Assembly (NCBI GenBank): GCA_961205875.1
Contig: OY540817.1
Location: forward strand, 11,939,001 to 12,003,000
Direction: 5' to 3'
DNA length: 64,000 nt
Source of the DNA: Sialis fuliginosa
Taxonomy: Eukaryota; Arthropoda; Insecta; Megaloptera; Sialidae
Shown here: positions 1-11,995 of the stretch, in pieces
Position numbering within the stretch: position 1 is the stretch's first letter
How the letters are laid out: each line of letters starts with the position of its first letter
The notes under the pieces: generated by a model
The model's database searches: none
Told to the model about the DNA's origin: nothing
Seen by the model: the letters and a program-made list of their open reading frames with translations, nothing else
Program-made: the position numbers and the translations under genes

Positions 1-842
1 AAACGACAATTTCCTTTGACACCTCCTTGTTACTTCTTTTCAAGCAATACACCATTGACATAAACAACACAAAATATAACAGGGTATCGTCATTAACCGC
101 AGTATGAAGTCACCAATCAAATGGCTCGACGAAAAGCGTAGATTTTAAATGATTATACACAAGTCCGCATTCATATTTAAATTTTTTCGCTTACTCCATT
201 AAAAACTTTTTTCGAGAAAATTTATTTTTCCTGTTTCCGTTTTCAAATAAAAAATGGTAAATAAATTATAGTCGAAGGTATTCGTTTTGGCGGGTACTAA
301 AATTTTATTGCAAAAGCAGTAATAAGCACCAATGTTTAGAAATGAATGTGTATATCAATGTCTACTTTGAAATATGTGTTTATAATATTATATATAAATT
401 ATATATTAGTTATTGATCAGTTCTTTTATGATTGAAAACTTTTGAAATAATTTTAGATAGTTTTTCTACATATATTATATGTTATTATAAATAATTCAAT
501 AACTAATGTACTAACTAATTTTTGACAATTTTTTTATTGGCTTAAATGATACCTATATAAACATCATTAAAATGATATTCAAAAGGAATTATATTTTTTT
601 AATTTTTAGAGCTCACTTCTTAAGTGTCTCTGAACGAATGATGGTTAAAGTGGTAAAAAATGAGTGATAATGAGTATATGTTAATGTAAAGGGGCACTGT
701 AATTCGGTCTCAAGTCAAAACAGAAGCAAAATAAGCAATAGTCTCGAAAAAAAAGTCGGAACTAACGTCGACGTTTACATGTACATATTAAACCAGTTTT
801 CAAACTTTAAACTCATTTTTATCGAAACTACGATTTTTAAAA

Positions 843-1126
843 TTGCGGAAAACATATGGTCATTGTCCATCCGATCGACTAGAAATTTTACCTGTAACTT
901 CTTAGATAGATTTTACATCGAAGTACACGCGATTTTTACGATTGATTATAAAAGCGGTTTTTATAAATAATTTAAGGTCGTTTTTTTCGATTTTTTGTTC
1001 AAAATGAAACAAAATTTGTAAAAATCGATATTTTTTAACAATCGTGTGTACTTCGATGGGAAAACTCATGTAAATAACGAGATTTTTTTTCTGGATGTTG
1101 ATCCATGAAAGTTATGTTTTCCGCAG
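843..1126. repeat. Imperfect foldback
   Basis: The arms start ttgcggaaaacata and end ttatgttttccgcag. The inner block catcgaagtacacgcgattt pairs with caatcgtgtgtacttcgatg. The centre lies near 985. Confidence 0.6.
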
Positions 1127-2013
1127 TGGAGCACATAACAAAAAAAGATGCACTCAGTGTAGCAACGTTAAAGTCACTATTTTGTTTTATATTTCATTTA
1201 AAACAATAAACCCTCCAAATTTGATTGTATATAATTATTTATAATTTTAGTTTTTTACTTTTTTTCTGAAAAAATATTTTTCAGGAAATATTTTTATGTA
1301 GAATTGTATTGAATTTAAAAAATATGCAGATATAGATAAATGAATGTTTTTTAATTTGTCGCTATAATTAAACCTACCCATTATACTAAAGGTTTTACGT
1401 AGACTCAAGGAAAGTGAATCTTGATGAGTTACATCATATTAAACAATACGTGATAGAATATACATTATACATATGTATACATCTATTATAAAAATCAATA
1501 CAATAGTAGTCTAGCGAACTACTTTTAGACATTTTATGCTAAATACTTAACGTAATGTGAGAATAATTTGCAACGCAGACCGTTTCTGTAGTTGGAACAT
1601 TGTTACTAAACTTGGGTTCATGTATCCGTTACATACACCACTCGTGGTGCCATCTGTTAACTGCATACATAGTTACAACACGCTAATAACATGACCGTAA
1701 CGATTTTTCGTGAACATTATAATTCCAGCATCAGCAAACAAGTAGAGCAAAAACGTCAAAAACTCATACATTAAATGAAATCAACGTAAACAAGAATATG
1801 AGATAAATCGTAAAATAAATTGAAATTGTAATAAATACAGTAGCACTTCGCAATAATGGCTACTGTAGTTGAAAAGCTTTTTCAAAAATATTGAACACGT
1901 ATTTTTTTGTTTTTCGATGCTATAAATAACATTCGGAATATTCGACTGTCCCGGAACATTTTTGACACCCTGTATATTTACAGGTAAACATTGTGTAAAT
2001 TTCCCTTTCTATC

Positions 2014-2388
2014 ATTGGAAGCGTCCACGTCTGACCAAAAAACAGAACAACTAGCTTTGATTTGTTGATTTGTGGAATTTCTGGTGGAATGTACCAGAAA
2101 TTAAAATAATGTCATTTTTTAAGCGTGTAAGGAAGTGAGAAAGAAGTAACCAGAAAGATATAGAAACTAGTATTCTGGCAGAAACGCTCAACATGAAGTG
2201 AACATAAAAGTTCTTTGGTTAGTCTGGTCACTAGTTTCTATCTTTTTCTAGTTACTTCTTTCTCACTCCCTTACACGCTTAAAAAATTATATTCTTTTAA
2301 TTTCTGGTACATTCCACCAGAAATTTCATGAATCAACCAATCAAAGCTCGTTGTTCCATTTCTTGGTCAGACGTGAACGCTCCTATTG
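2014..2388. mobile_element. Foldback element, arms ~158 bp
   Basis: Arm 1 (2014-2171) reads gcgtccacgtctgaccaaaa ... agatatagaaactag. Arm 2 (2231-2388) is its reverse complement (ctagtttctatctttttcta ... tggtcagacgtgaacgc). The loop is 59 bp. There is no coding. Confidence 0.85.
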
Positions 2389-3004
2389 TTTCATTGTTAG
2401 TAGTATCGAACACTTAAACACTTAATATATGTATATTAGTTAGTACATAGTTTTCCTTGCAGACACTCGCAAGGCACAAAAAAAGCTTAATTCACTTAAA
2501 GGCGAGGGTCTGGTACCAATTACGCCATTATTGCGAGGTGCCATTTTCTTAAATAATTTTAAATATAGAATATATATACAGTACATTTTAATTGTATTCG
2601 TTAAAAAATTCTCTATTACGAGCAACCAGTAAAATTATAAGATTTTTTTGGGTCGTGATTTATGTATGTCGTTTCTTGTAGCGTTAATTAAACAGATATA
2701 TAGCCAGTTAATTGTACAGACAGAGATTATATTAGGATAAGGAATTTGCCCTGGGGCAATCTGGGTAAGTGACATTCACGAGACCCTAGAGTCACAAGTA
2801 ATTTATATTGTATCTCTTACTTGCGAATTATAATAAAAAAAGTTAAAAAGAAAAATTATCATATACAATGGATACAACATTTAACGTAATTTCACATCGC
2901 AAGATATTTACTCACGAAAGTTTATGTTTTTTATAAACAAACTGATGTAGCAGGTCTAGAATTTAATTACAGTACATAGGGAAATCATTGTTATTTTCAT
3001 CAGA

Positions 3005-3468
3005 ATTATTATTTACGATTTTTGAAAAATATAGTTGAATTAAGTACAAACATGATTATAAAATTAAATTACCTAACAAAAACGAATCAGAACAAAAAGT
3101 GCTAATAATTTGTGTTCTGTTTAAATTTTAAAGTTGATTATTGAAAACAAAATAAACAATTGACGATCAAAAGACAACAGCCGAGCCGAGGTAGTCTGAA
3201 TGCCGGCCTGTGATCTTTCCCTCTGCCCCGCTACGACACGACACTTTTTATCACGCGTTATTAATAATATTGTACCGTATATAACTTATTTAAAGTTGGA
3301 TGCTGTAAAGGCAAAATTATATCTACATTAAGTACTTATGTCAGAGAACATATCTATGAATTAACAAAAAAAAAACACGTAAATCGGATATGTGGTTCTC
3401 GAGTTATAAGCCCACTAACGGACAGACCGACAGAGAGACGTTGAACTTTATATATATTAAGGATACAT
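3005..3468 (+). repeat. Family D dispersed repeat copy D1
   Basis: It shares gaaaaatatagttgaattaa, gaatcagaacaaaaa, ccctctgccccgctac and aaatcggatatgtggttctc with D2, and ends gacgttgaactttatatata. It is 5'-truncated relative to D2. Confidence 0.7.
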
Positions 3469-4237
3469 GCACATATTTTGTCTTTGTTTCACATTACAAA
3501 AAGCAAATTTAAAGCTTGGTCGAAATTTACTATAAGTTGAAATTTTTGGACATAATCACCAAAAGAAATTATTTCAAATAATTAACAAATTGCAAAAAAT
3601 AGCATGCCATATAAATTATTTTTACAAACTCTCTTAATTTTATTCACATTTCAATTTGTAAGAACTATTTCTATAGGCAAACTCGATGACGAAATTTCAA
3701 CCTGATAGTAAATATAGACAGAAAATGTTTCTGAACAAATAAATTCTACCATTGTACCCAATTGTATTTTATATTGTTTAAAAAAATCACTAAAACGAAA
3801 CTGACTGTTAAATTGTTCAGAAAAAAAGAAAACATTTCACGATAAAAATCATCGTAATGAGAGGAGAAAATAATGAGATGATTTTTCCCGCTTGTGTAAT
3901 TTTTCCCATTTTCGTTTCACTTTCGCGCCCTGTATTTGCTGAGGCTGAAACAAAAAGAGTGTGATGATTATACTAGGCGGCCTTTTCAATTTTTCACGCG
4001 GGTTAATTTGATTTTCGCTTCCTACATTGTGATTTTTTTAAAAGGGTAGTACGTGTAATTTTAAACGATAATTAGTTTTACAACTACATGCATGGATTAA
4101 AATTTAACATAAAAGGATTTGTCTTTATATATATGTACCTACCTTATATATATTGACATGAATTCGATCGACATCAAAATCTATTGACATTATGTATTAT
4201 AAAATAAAAAACTTTAAAATGTTCCAGTATTACTTTT

Positions 4238-5033
4238 GCTTCCTCGCAATATCGAAGATACGAGAAGCTATGTGATCGTTTCAGATTGAGACAAAAAAAA
4301 AGTTCTCCAATTTCAAAATTTTAAATTTATTTATCCGTTTCACGTCAAGACAAACACTTTTCGTTCCGTGTCTGTCTGTATGTCCGTCCGTCCGTCTGTC
4401 CCCTGAATCCTTGTCACACGCATAACTCATGAACCACTGAACCGATATTATTGAAACTTGGTCGGATGGTTGGGTTTGGTTTGAGGACGGTCTCATTTCA
4501 AAATCATCAAAATCGTGTGTAAGGGGGAGGGGTGACACCCCAAAATATTTATTTTTTCAAGATATCTCAAGAACGACACATATTACGAGAAAATTTTATA
4601 GAATATTTTTTGTAGAGAATTAAATTTCCTATAATATGGGTCTACTACGTTTGTTGTAAAATATTCCCTTACAAAGATTTATCTAAATTAATTTTAAAAA
4701 TTCGTGTTTTGTTTTTCTAAATTGATATTTGATTGGATATATTAAGTGTCATTTTGACGTTTTAAATGTCACTTTGGCGTTTTAAATGTCACTTTGACGT
4801 TTTAAATGTCATTTTGACATTTGCATAAATTTAGATTTAGATTGAAATTGTCAAAAAATTAAAAATATATGAAAAACTATTCAGGTGCGTTTTAAGAAAA
4901 AATTCGATCTAAGATTTTTTAGTAAAATTTGTATAAAAAATAAATGGTTAACCAATGCCAGGCAATTTATCTGAACACTATCGGTTTTAGTGAATTTAGC
5001 ACGAGGAAGCACTGTGCATTTACTTGGCAGATG
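4238..5033 (+). repeat. Family A dispersed repeat copy A1
   Basis: It begins gcttcctcgcaatatcgaag, has a tctgtctgtctgtccgtccg-type run (about 4368-4400), then gatatctcaagaacgacac. Four copies of a 19-bp unit (tttaaatgtcactttgacg) follow at about 4750-4820, and it ends gaggaagcactgtgcattta. The end motif cgaggaagc mirrors the start gcttcctcg, a short inverted-repeat hint. No coding frame is present. Confidence 0.75.
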
Positions 5034-5058
5034 TTTTTTATTTGTATTAGATATAATA

Positions 5059-5342
5059 GCTAGCGTATTAGACCCGGTATTACCCGGGGATATAAATTTA
5101 ATCTGTAATAAACCTATTAAATGATGTTTTCACTTATCGCACCAGCAGATACCTTTCCGACAACTTTTTTTCGATTATAAGAAATTTTCACAAAATAACC
5201 ACAAAGTATATACACCTTAACCTTCCTCATAAAATTCTCTTTATTAGTGAAAACCGGAATAAAATCCGTTCAGTGGTTACTGAGAAAATCGTGTACAGAC
5301 AGAAAGATAGAGCGGCACGGAGAGGAACTTTGTTTTATACTA
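5059..5342 (+). repeat. Family B retroposon-like copy B1
   Basis: It has tagcgtattagacccggtat and cccggg, then ccgacaactttttttcg, then gaataaaatccgttcagtgg, and ends with a gtgtacagacagaaagatag tract. It abuts the foldback at 5345. Confidence 0.6.
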
Positions 5343-5344
5343 TG

Positions 5345-5888
5345 TGTGTTTTTTATTTTATTTTTCGGTCCCATTGGCCTATGTTTTAGCTATGGATCAA
5401 AAGTTAATTGTCCCAAAATTTCAGACTCGTAGATCAAACCTGTGAACGGCGCAAACCGAGTCTTTTTCCTATTCTCGTTGAAAAATTTTTTTTTTTTCAA
5501 AATTTCTCAGTGCAATATTTTCTAGAGAATTAATAAATCCAGTAATTTTTAGGATTTGTTTGTTTAAAAATTATCATAAAAATTTGATTTTACTTATTAT
5601 TTAAACGAATATACCTTTAAAAATACTGGATTTTTCAATTGAGCACTTTGAATCTTTTTTGTAGGAAAAACTCTCTATAATATTCTGCTGTAAGAAATTA
5701 AAATAAATAAATTTTTCAATGAGCTATTCACGCATAAGTAAATAATTAATTATTCCCATGTTAATTAAATAGGAAAAAAACTTGGTTTGTGCCGTTCACT
5801 GGTTTGATCTACGAGTCTGAAATTTTGAGACAGTTTATTTTTGATTCAAAGCTAAAACATAGGCCAATGTAACCGAAAAAAAAACACC
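5345..5888. mobile_element. Foldback element nested at the end of B1
   Basis: The outer arms cggtcccattggcctatgtt ... agactcgtagatcaaacctg pair with caggccaatgtaaccg-type sequence and ggtttgatctacgagtctga. Inner blocks (aatccagtaatttttagg / taaaaatactggatt) also pair, so the whole 544 bp is a degenerate palindrome centred near 5600. Confidence 0.8.
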
Positions 5889-5944
5889 CTAATGTTTATA
5901 GTACATATAATGTTACATACGTGATTCTTTAAAAATCTAAAATG

Positions 5945-6114
5945 ATTAAATCCACTTAATTCCTAGGCAATTGGTAATTAAATTGATTTAATAAAGCGGT
6001 ACTTGTTTTATTAGTAACATGAGTTAATGAGAATTACAAAAATGAAGCGAATCAATCCCCAAAAACAGTACACCTTGCTCTTAAAGCATGCAAGAAGACT
6101 GGTGCCAGTACCTT
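5945..6114 (-). mobile_element. Family C fragment C1
   Basis: This is the reverse orientation of the C left half, ending in actggtgccagtacctt next to TA. It includes ttagtaacatgagttaatga. The other end is missing. Confidence 0.65.
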
Positions 6115-6553
6115 ATAATGTTTTATTAAAGCAGATATATTCTTATAAGTTTTTTTATAGACATAAACATTTATAAAGTAAAGTTTAAATTGCATAATAA
6201 ACAAATATGTAAATGTAAGCTTTCGGCTTTTAAAATAATAGCAGACTTAGTCCATCAAACGGAACATTTCTACGCAATTGTCCACAAAGTTTAGAGCTGG
6301 GTATAAGTTATTTACCCATGTTTGTGTGCATATATATAATTACAAATAGGTCTTTATTGTGGTACAAACGCAAAGGCTAGCAAGATATTAGTTTCTGATG
6401 GATATTACACTGAATCTAAATTATGAGAATTGTATGGATATGGGAAATTAATAGGAAATAGGGTAGTTTATGTATATATACATATATGTCTATTGTAGAC
6501 ATTCTTGGATTATGAAATAGGTAAATACATGTCTCTAAATTGGTATATTACCT

Positions 6554-6846
6554 ACTAGCGCATTGGACTGGATGTTACTCGGGAATATTAATTCAATTAA
6601 ACATAATGTACTTATGTTCACCTGACATGCCCACCCAACATGCCCCCAACACAATTATTTTATTTCCGACTTCATGAAATTTACACAAAATATATAAAAA
6701 TTATACACCTAAACTTTACCGGAATAAAATCCGTTCAGTAGTTATTGAGAAAATCGTGTAAAATTATATTTTCAAACTCCCAGGAAACACCAGGTCTTGT
6801 CTTAGAATTTGTATGAAAATCATAAATAAATAAATAAATAGGTTAA
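6554..6846 (+). repeat. Family B copy B2
   Basis: It starts ctagcgcattggactggatg, contains ggaataaaatccgttcagta, and ends in an (ATAA)n-like tail followed by taggttaac. The simple 3' tail suggests target-primed retroposition. Confidence 0.65.
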
Positions 6847-7292
6847 CAACAATCATTGAAAGTGAAATGTTTCTTTATATTTCAAAATATTTAATTGTTA
6901 GCATGTGTCAAAAATCATCTATTTGTTCGACAAAATATTTGAAAGAGACGTAATCATAATGACCTAAATTAATAAAATACTGAAACCGTAAATTATAGAA
7001 TTCTGTATTCCATGGGTACCTACATGTACTATGTTTTTATATACCTTAATGACAGTTGTATGCTGTGACATCATGAAAAACAAAACACGACTTGATAAAG
7101 ATTCGTTTAGTCTTTTGATGTTAAATCTTAGGTTTTCATAAAATATTAATAGCTACGATACTTCACAGAAAAATCATCTAGCTATTTGTTGTAATCGGTT
7201 CAGTAATTCCCGAGTCTATAAGCTTCATACAAACGAACATTCATATTTATATATTAAAATTTTATATTTTGATGAATAAATAAACAGATTTA

Positions 7293-7471
7293 CCTTGGGT
7301 TATATAAAACAAAATTAACCACGATTGTAAATGAACAATTCACTAAATATGATCATTTTTTACCTCATAAAATTTATCATAACCATGATTGTTTTCTAGA
7401 ATTGACGTAATAATGGTTTTAAAACAATTGATTAACTAATCGTGATTAATTTTGCTTTATGCAACCCAAGG
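7293..7471. mobile_element. Tourist-like MITE with TTA target duplication
   Basis: It is 179 bp. The inverted termini ccttgggttatataaaacaa and ttgctttatgcaacccaagg are flanked by TTA on both sides, the PIF/Harbinger signature. The arms extend through ttaaccacgatt / aatcgtgattaa. Confidence 0.8.
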
Positions 7472-8099
7472 TTAGAATATTATTTACATTTTAATATACG
7501 ATTTTGTAAGTAGAATTAGTTGCATTTGCCTCTGAATAGCTCATCGATTCCAAATGTAAAAATAGCACGAGAACTGTATGCACAAAAGATAAAATAACGT
7601 TGTGGACGTTACTAACTGAAGCCATTTCGGAAACATCTCTTTACAATACAAACAAGATAGAATTTTAAAAAACAGCACGTATAAGTTGTAATTTGCAGGA
7701 AAAACTACTCTCCTAGGCAGAAGCGACTTTCTACACATGTGCTCTGCGTCCCTTTCCACGGTTGATTCTGTTTTCGAAACTTTGATTCAGTCGATGGGCC
7801 AGTTTAAAATTTTTAACACGTACCTATATCGAACTACTCTCAATACTCCGGGCAGCTCGGGAAATAGTTTCCGGGTTTCTGGATGCATCTTCTCTCTCTC
7901 TCCCCCTTCTCTCGCGTGCTTTGTAAACTTTGAGACATGTTTATCGTTGGGCGATTTATAGAAGTGCTTTTCAGAAACCAAAAACTCGACTTTTTTGTTT
8001 TCTGAAAACTAATACACAAATCAAATAGATTGCTTTGTTTGTATTTTGTTTTATAATAAAAAAAACTTAAAAACATACGACTTAAAAACCACAAAAACA

Positions 8100-8235
8100 C
8101 TAAAAAATCTACCTAATAATTAAATTAAACAATTTTTGAAGTCGTTTTTCTTTTTTTCATTATTAAAAAGTTTTCTATTAGCTTGGCGCCGACTTCAAAA
8201 ACTGTTAAATTTATTTATTAGGTATACTTTTCAGT
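8100..8235. repeat. Hairpin repeat ending in gaagtcg
   Basis: The arms ctacctaataattaaattaa...tttttgaagtcg (about 8100-8145) and cgacttcaaaaactgttaaa...tattaggtatac (8189-8235) pair around a 43-bp loop. It is probably a small MITE; no target duplication was identified. Confidence 0.5.
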
Positions 8236-11068
8236 GTTTTTTTAAGTCGGTTTTATTTATTTTTTAAAGTTTTTTTATTATCCCTTGTATTTTTCCCTCT
8301 TCGAAGTCCATGGTCAGATTCTGTTAAAATTAATATAGGACCACTTCGGGAGTATATTCTTTTAAACTGATAAATTACTGATAATTAAGGCTGCATATAC
8401 GAGACGGTACGAGATTTTAATAAATCCAGTCTGAGTGTGTTATCTCGATCTCGTCTAGTAAAAAATAATTATTTTGATAAAAAAAATAAATAAATAAAAA
8501 TGTTTGACGTATATCGCCTATGTATAAAAAATTACTCAAACGTTTTTTCATGGTAACATTTTGACCATTTGCACTTTGAAAAAAAGTTTATCAATTTAGG
8601 TTTTACAATAAATAAAGAACAGTAATTGAAAACACAACCGTAGCTTAAGAGTAAATAAATAAAGTAATGAATTTTTACAGAAAGAGCTTATAAATACTGA
8701 CGTTTTTCATAAACACAGTTTATAAACGGATGTTGGGAAAAAAACGCGACAGTGATTAAAATAAATTATTCATTCGTTCAAAATTCACAATTGATTCATC
8801 AAGAACGAAAATTACAAAAACAGTATGAATAATTAAAATTCGTCAGAATTTCAACGTTAAATTTACCAACCCGTTGCGTCCAAGACTGGTTCTTATACAC
8901 ATTTTGTTTATATTTTTATTTGTAAAATGCATTATGAAATGAAAATAAAGATTTCATTGCATTATTTCAATATTTAATTAAGACTATGACTTCATTTTAC
9001 ACCTATTTTACATTTTGTTTTGTGTTTGTATATTAAACATATTTTGTAAAAATTAAAAATTTCCACATGATGACTTTCTTAAAATTTATATTTTGAAAAT
9101 TGTTATTTGTGACTTAGGTATAGTACTATACGTGCAAAATCTGCTATGTTACATTGATACATTTTACTTATAATTAACAAATTTTGCTAAAACCGTTAGT
9201 ATTTTTTTGGAAGAATTAACACATTGCAGTAATTACCAACTGTTGCAAAGGGGATTTTTTTTCTAACATTAAGCACCGTAAAGCTATTCCTTCGAAATAT
9301 ATCACATAACAGGTTTTGCACGTACAATAAAGTAACTTTTATGCACATGTCCTTAAAACTAGAATTTCTTGTTTTTCCGTTTGTAAAACACTACTTTTCT
9401 TAACGAAAGAATGGGTGTGACTGTGTCAGGATGCACAGTCGAGGGATTGACGTGAATACGTTTCAAATCCAAGGTCGTGACAATGGAGTTAAATAAAATT
9501 CAAACTTATGATGTATTTGCGCCCTCGTTGACTTTGGTGGGCCTGTACCTCCCGACTCTTTCAGCTACTGGTAATGGTATATTTTCCGATAAATGTTGAG
9601 ATGCTCTTTCCAATGCTGTGTCTTTTATATTTCATACGGGCTTTTGCGCGTATTTTAGTAGAAATTATATTTTATTTTTAATATTATATAAAGTTTCACT
9701 AAAACTGGTTAAATGTTTTGATTTGTACTTGCACCTTATAAATTTAATCGAGATCTATAATTTGAGACCAAGACCAGCATGATAGCTGCTCTGAGTTTCG
9801 AGTTATACTGATTTTTTTACACTAGCATGCAAAATGATCGTTGCGCGTTTAGCTCCCCCCCCCCCCTCGCTCGTACCACATTTCCACGGGGATGGGTCAA
9901 TGTTTAATGGGTACAGATCAATACGCTGGTTAGAATGATACCAAAAACATTCCAATCGAACTTTTAGTTTCTGAGTTATTCAATGGTTTTAGATCAACCT
10001 GAAAACGTTACATCAAGTTTCTGAAATACCCCCCCCCCCCAAGTATTTGGCTGGCGTAAAACACGACGTTATTCACGTAAAAATATTTTTGTATGTAAAA
10101 TTTTGTATCATGAAAATAGATTTTCTCAAAATATATCAAACTAACAATATGTTACATAAAATATAAATTACAAGCATATTATCACATTAAAAAAATAAAT
10201 CCTGAGCATTTCGTATCTGACCAACAAAAGTACGTTTTAAATCCAATATTTCTGGCTAAACTCTTCAATATTTCACAAACGAAACGGGATAAAAACAAAC
10301 TGCAGCGCATTGTTTTGTGTTTTGTTTATTTAAATCGACAAATTAATCACGTAACCTGCAATACAGAAAGGCATTTTTTCGACAAATAAAAACCCACCAC
10401 TTGTATCATTGTGGAAGTCTTTTTTCGTATCAAAAACCTCTACACGGCAACAACAATAGAACGCTCGTTCGCGCCGCGTATTGTTTTATTTTTGTTTCTG
10501 TTTACACACTTCTGTATTGTGGCAAATGTTTGAAACGCTAATAAAAAATGTAAATTTACATTATTGCTGTAATTTTTAAAGTGCGCACTAATAAAACAGC
10601 AATTCGTTAATGAATAAACAAACACATACAATGCTTTTAATGTTTTATTAGATTTCGCTAATTAAAACATATGCAATTGTTTACACCATCAGTTGTCAAT
10701 GTTTTCATTACGTAGTTTTACACGTATTCAAATTCTCTTTATTATAATTTTACTTGTTATATTTAATAACACTGAATAAAATAAAAATCTTGAAGAAGTT
10801 ATGTTTATAAACATGGACTTTATAAGTAGATTTTTATTGTAAATAATACGATAGATCTAAAACTGTTAAATCTAAAATTTGTCCTTTGGTTTGGTCATAC
10901 ATAAATGCCAACTTCCTACAATTGTTAATTAATTTCAGAAAACAGTACGCTTGGGATTAGTCTACTACTGTATTAAACAATCAAAGGCATGTTGGTGTTT
11001 GGTTTTTGTATTTTTTTAAGAAAGAGCAATTATTTGGTTGTATCAGAAATAACATTGCTACTGCTCCC

Positions 11069-11644
11069 ATTATAGTCCTCGGTACCTCGACCCTTTTGTA
11101 AATTTATTACCATACTTCTGAAACTTCGTAAGTGGCTTCTTTTTGACGAGTCTAACAACTTTTTTATTTGTGAAAATTCTTAAAAATGGAGGATTTTCGA
11201 ATGTGCAGCCGCGGATTATTCCGGGCGGCGGACTAGAAAAACGGCCCAAGATATTTGTCGGGCAAAATGACCAATGAATTGTAAAAATAATTATTTAATA
11301 ATCCCACAAATTTCAAGTATAATAACCTCGTTGTTTTGACATGTTGGAGGTGGCATATTAGGTGATACCCCACTATTTTTGTCCGACATTTTTTTTTTTC
11401 GATTTTCTCACCATATTATCTTAGCTACAATCCATTGGTCATTTTATCTGAACAAATATCTTGGGCCGTTTCTCCAGTCCGCCGCCCGGAAAATTCCGCA
11501 GCGGCACGTTCGAAAATGCTCCATTTTTTTTTAAATTTCGCAAATAAAAAAGTTGTTAGACTCGTCAAAAAGAAGCCACTCACGAAGTTTTAGAAGTGTG
11601 GTAATAAATTTACAAAAGGGTCGAAGTACTGAGGACTATTATAG
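11069..11644. mobile_element. Foldback element, arms ~207 bp
   Basis: Arm 1 (11069-11275) has attatagtcctcggtacctc ... ccgggcggcggac ... ttgtcgggcaaaatgacc. Arm 2 (11438-11644) is its reverse complement with scattered mismatches (ccattggtcattttatctga ... gtccgccgcccgg). The loop is about 160 bp. The arm is GC-rich around the ccgggcggcgg block. Confidence 0.85.
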
Positions 11645-11841
11645 ATGTTGTCCATTGATTTGAAGAACACTTTTGTACTGTCTTATACGTAATCCTGACA
11701 GTGAACAGTGTATATGATTCTTATTTTATTAAAACATATTTCTGAAAAACTAATAAAACTAATATAGATAATATGTTTCTCTACATTATGTATCAAATGA
11801 ATTTTTTTTAGTAACGTTCTAACTTAACCGATAATGGATGT

Positions 11842-11995
11842 TTACAGACAGACACATAAATATCATAGCGAAAATAGTCACAATAGATTCAGGGAAGGTC
11901 AAATAGGATAATTCCAAAATCCAGATTTCGAAAAAAAATCGATCACACTATACTTTATGTATATTTCATATACTTGGGTATAAGAAAGTACAAAT
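11842..11995 (-). repeat. Family I/J fragment
   Basis: The sequence acagacagacacataaatat ... tatacttgggtataagaaag matches 53310-53475 in reverse complement. Confidence 0.55.

Larger units (their letters stand above)
1..4237. other. Syntrophin intron, 5' part, mostly unremarkable
   Basis: Apart from the two foldbacks and D1 this is AT-rich sequence with no exon-like GC block. I looked for PDZ-coding sequence (GLG-S/I-KGG-type codons) and saw none. Confidence 0.6.
6847..11068. other. Intron sequence
   Basis: AT-rich, with the MITE at 7293, the hairpin at 8100 and poly-C runs. A pyrimidine-rich patch (tctctctctctcccccttct, about 7890-7910) is present. No exon is recognised. Confidence 0.6.
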
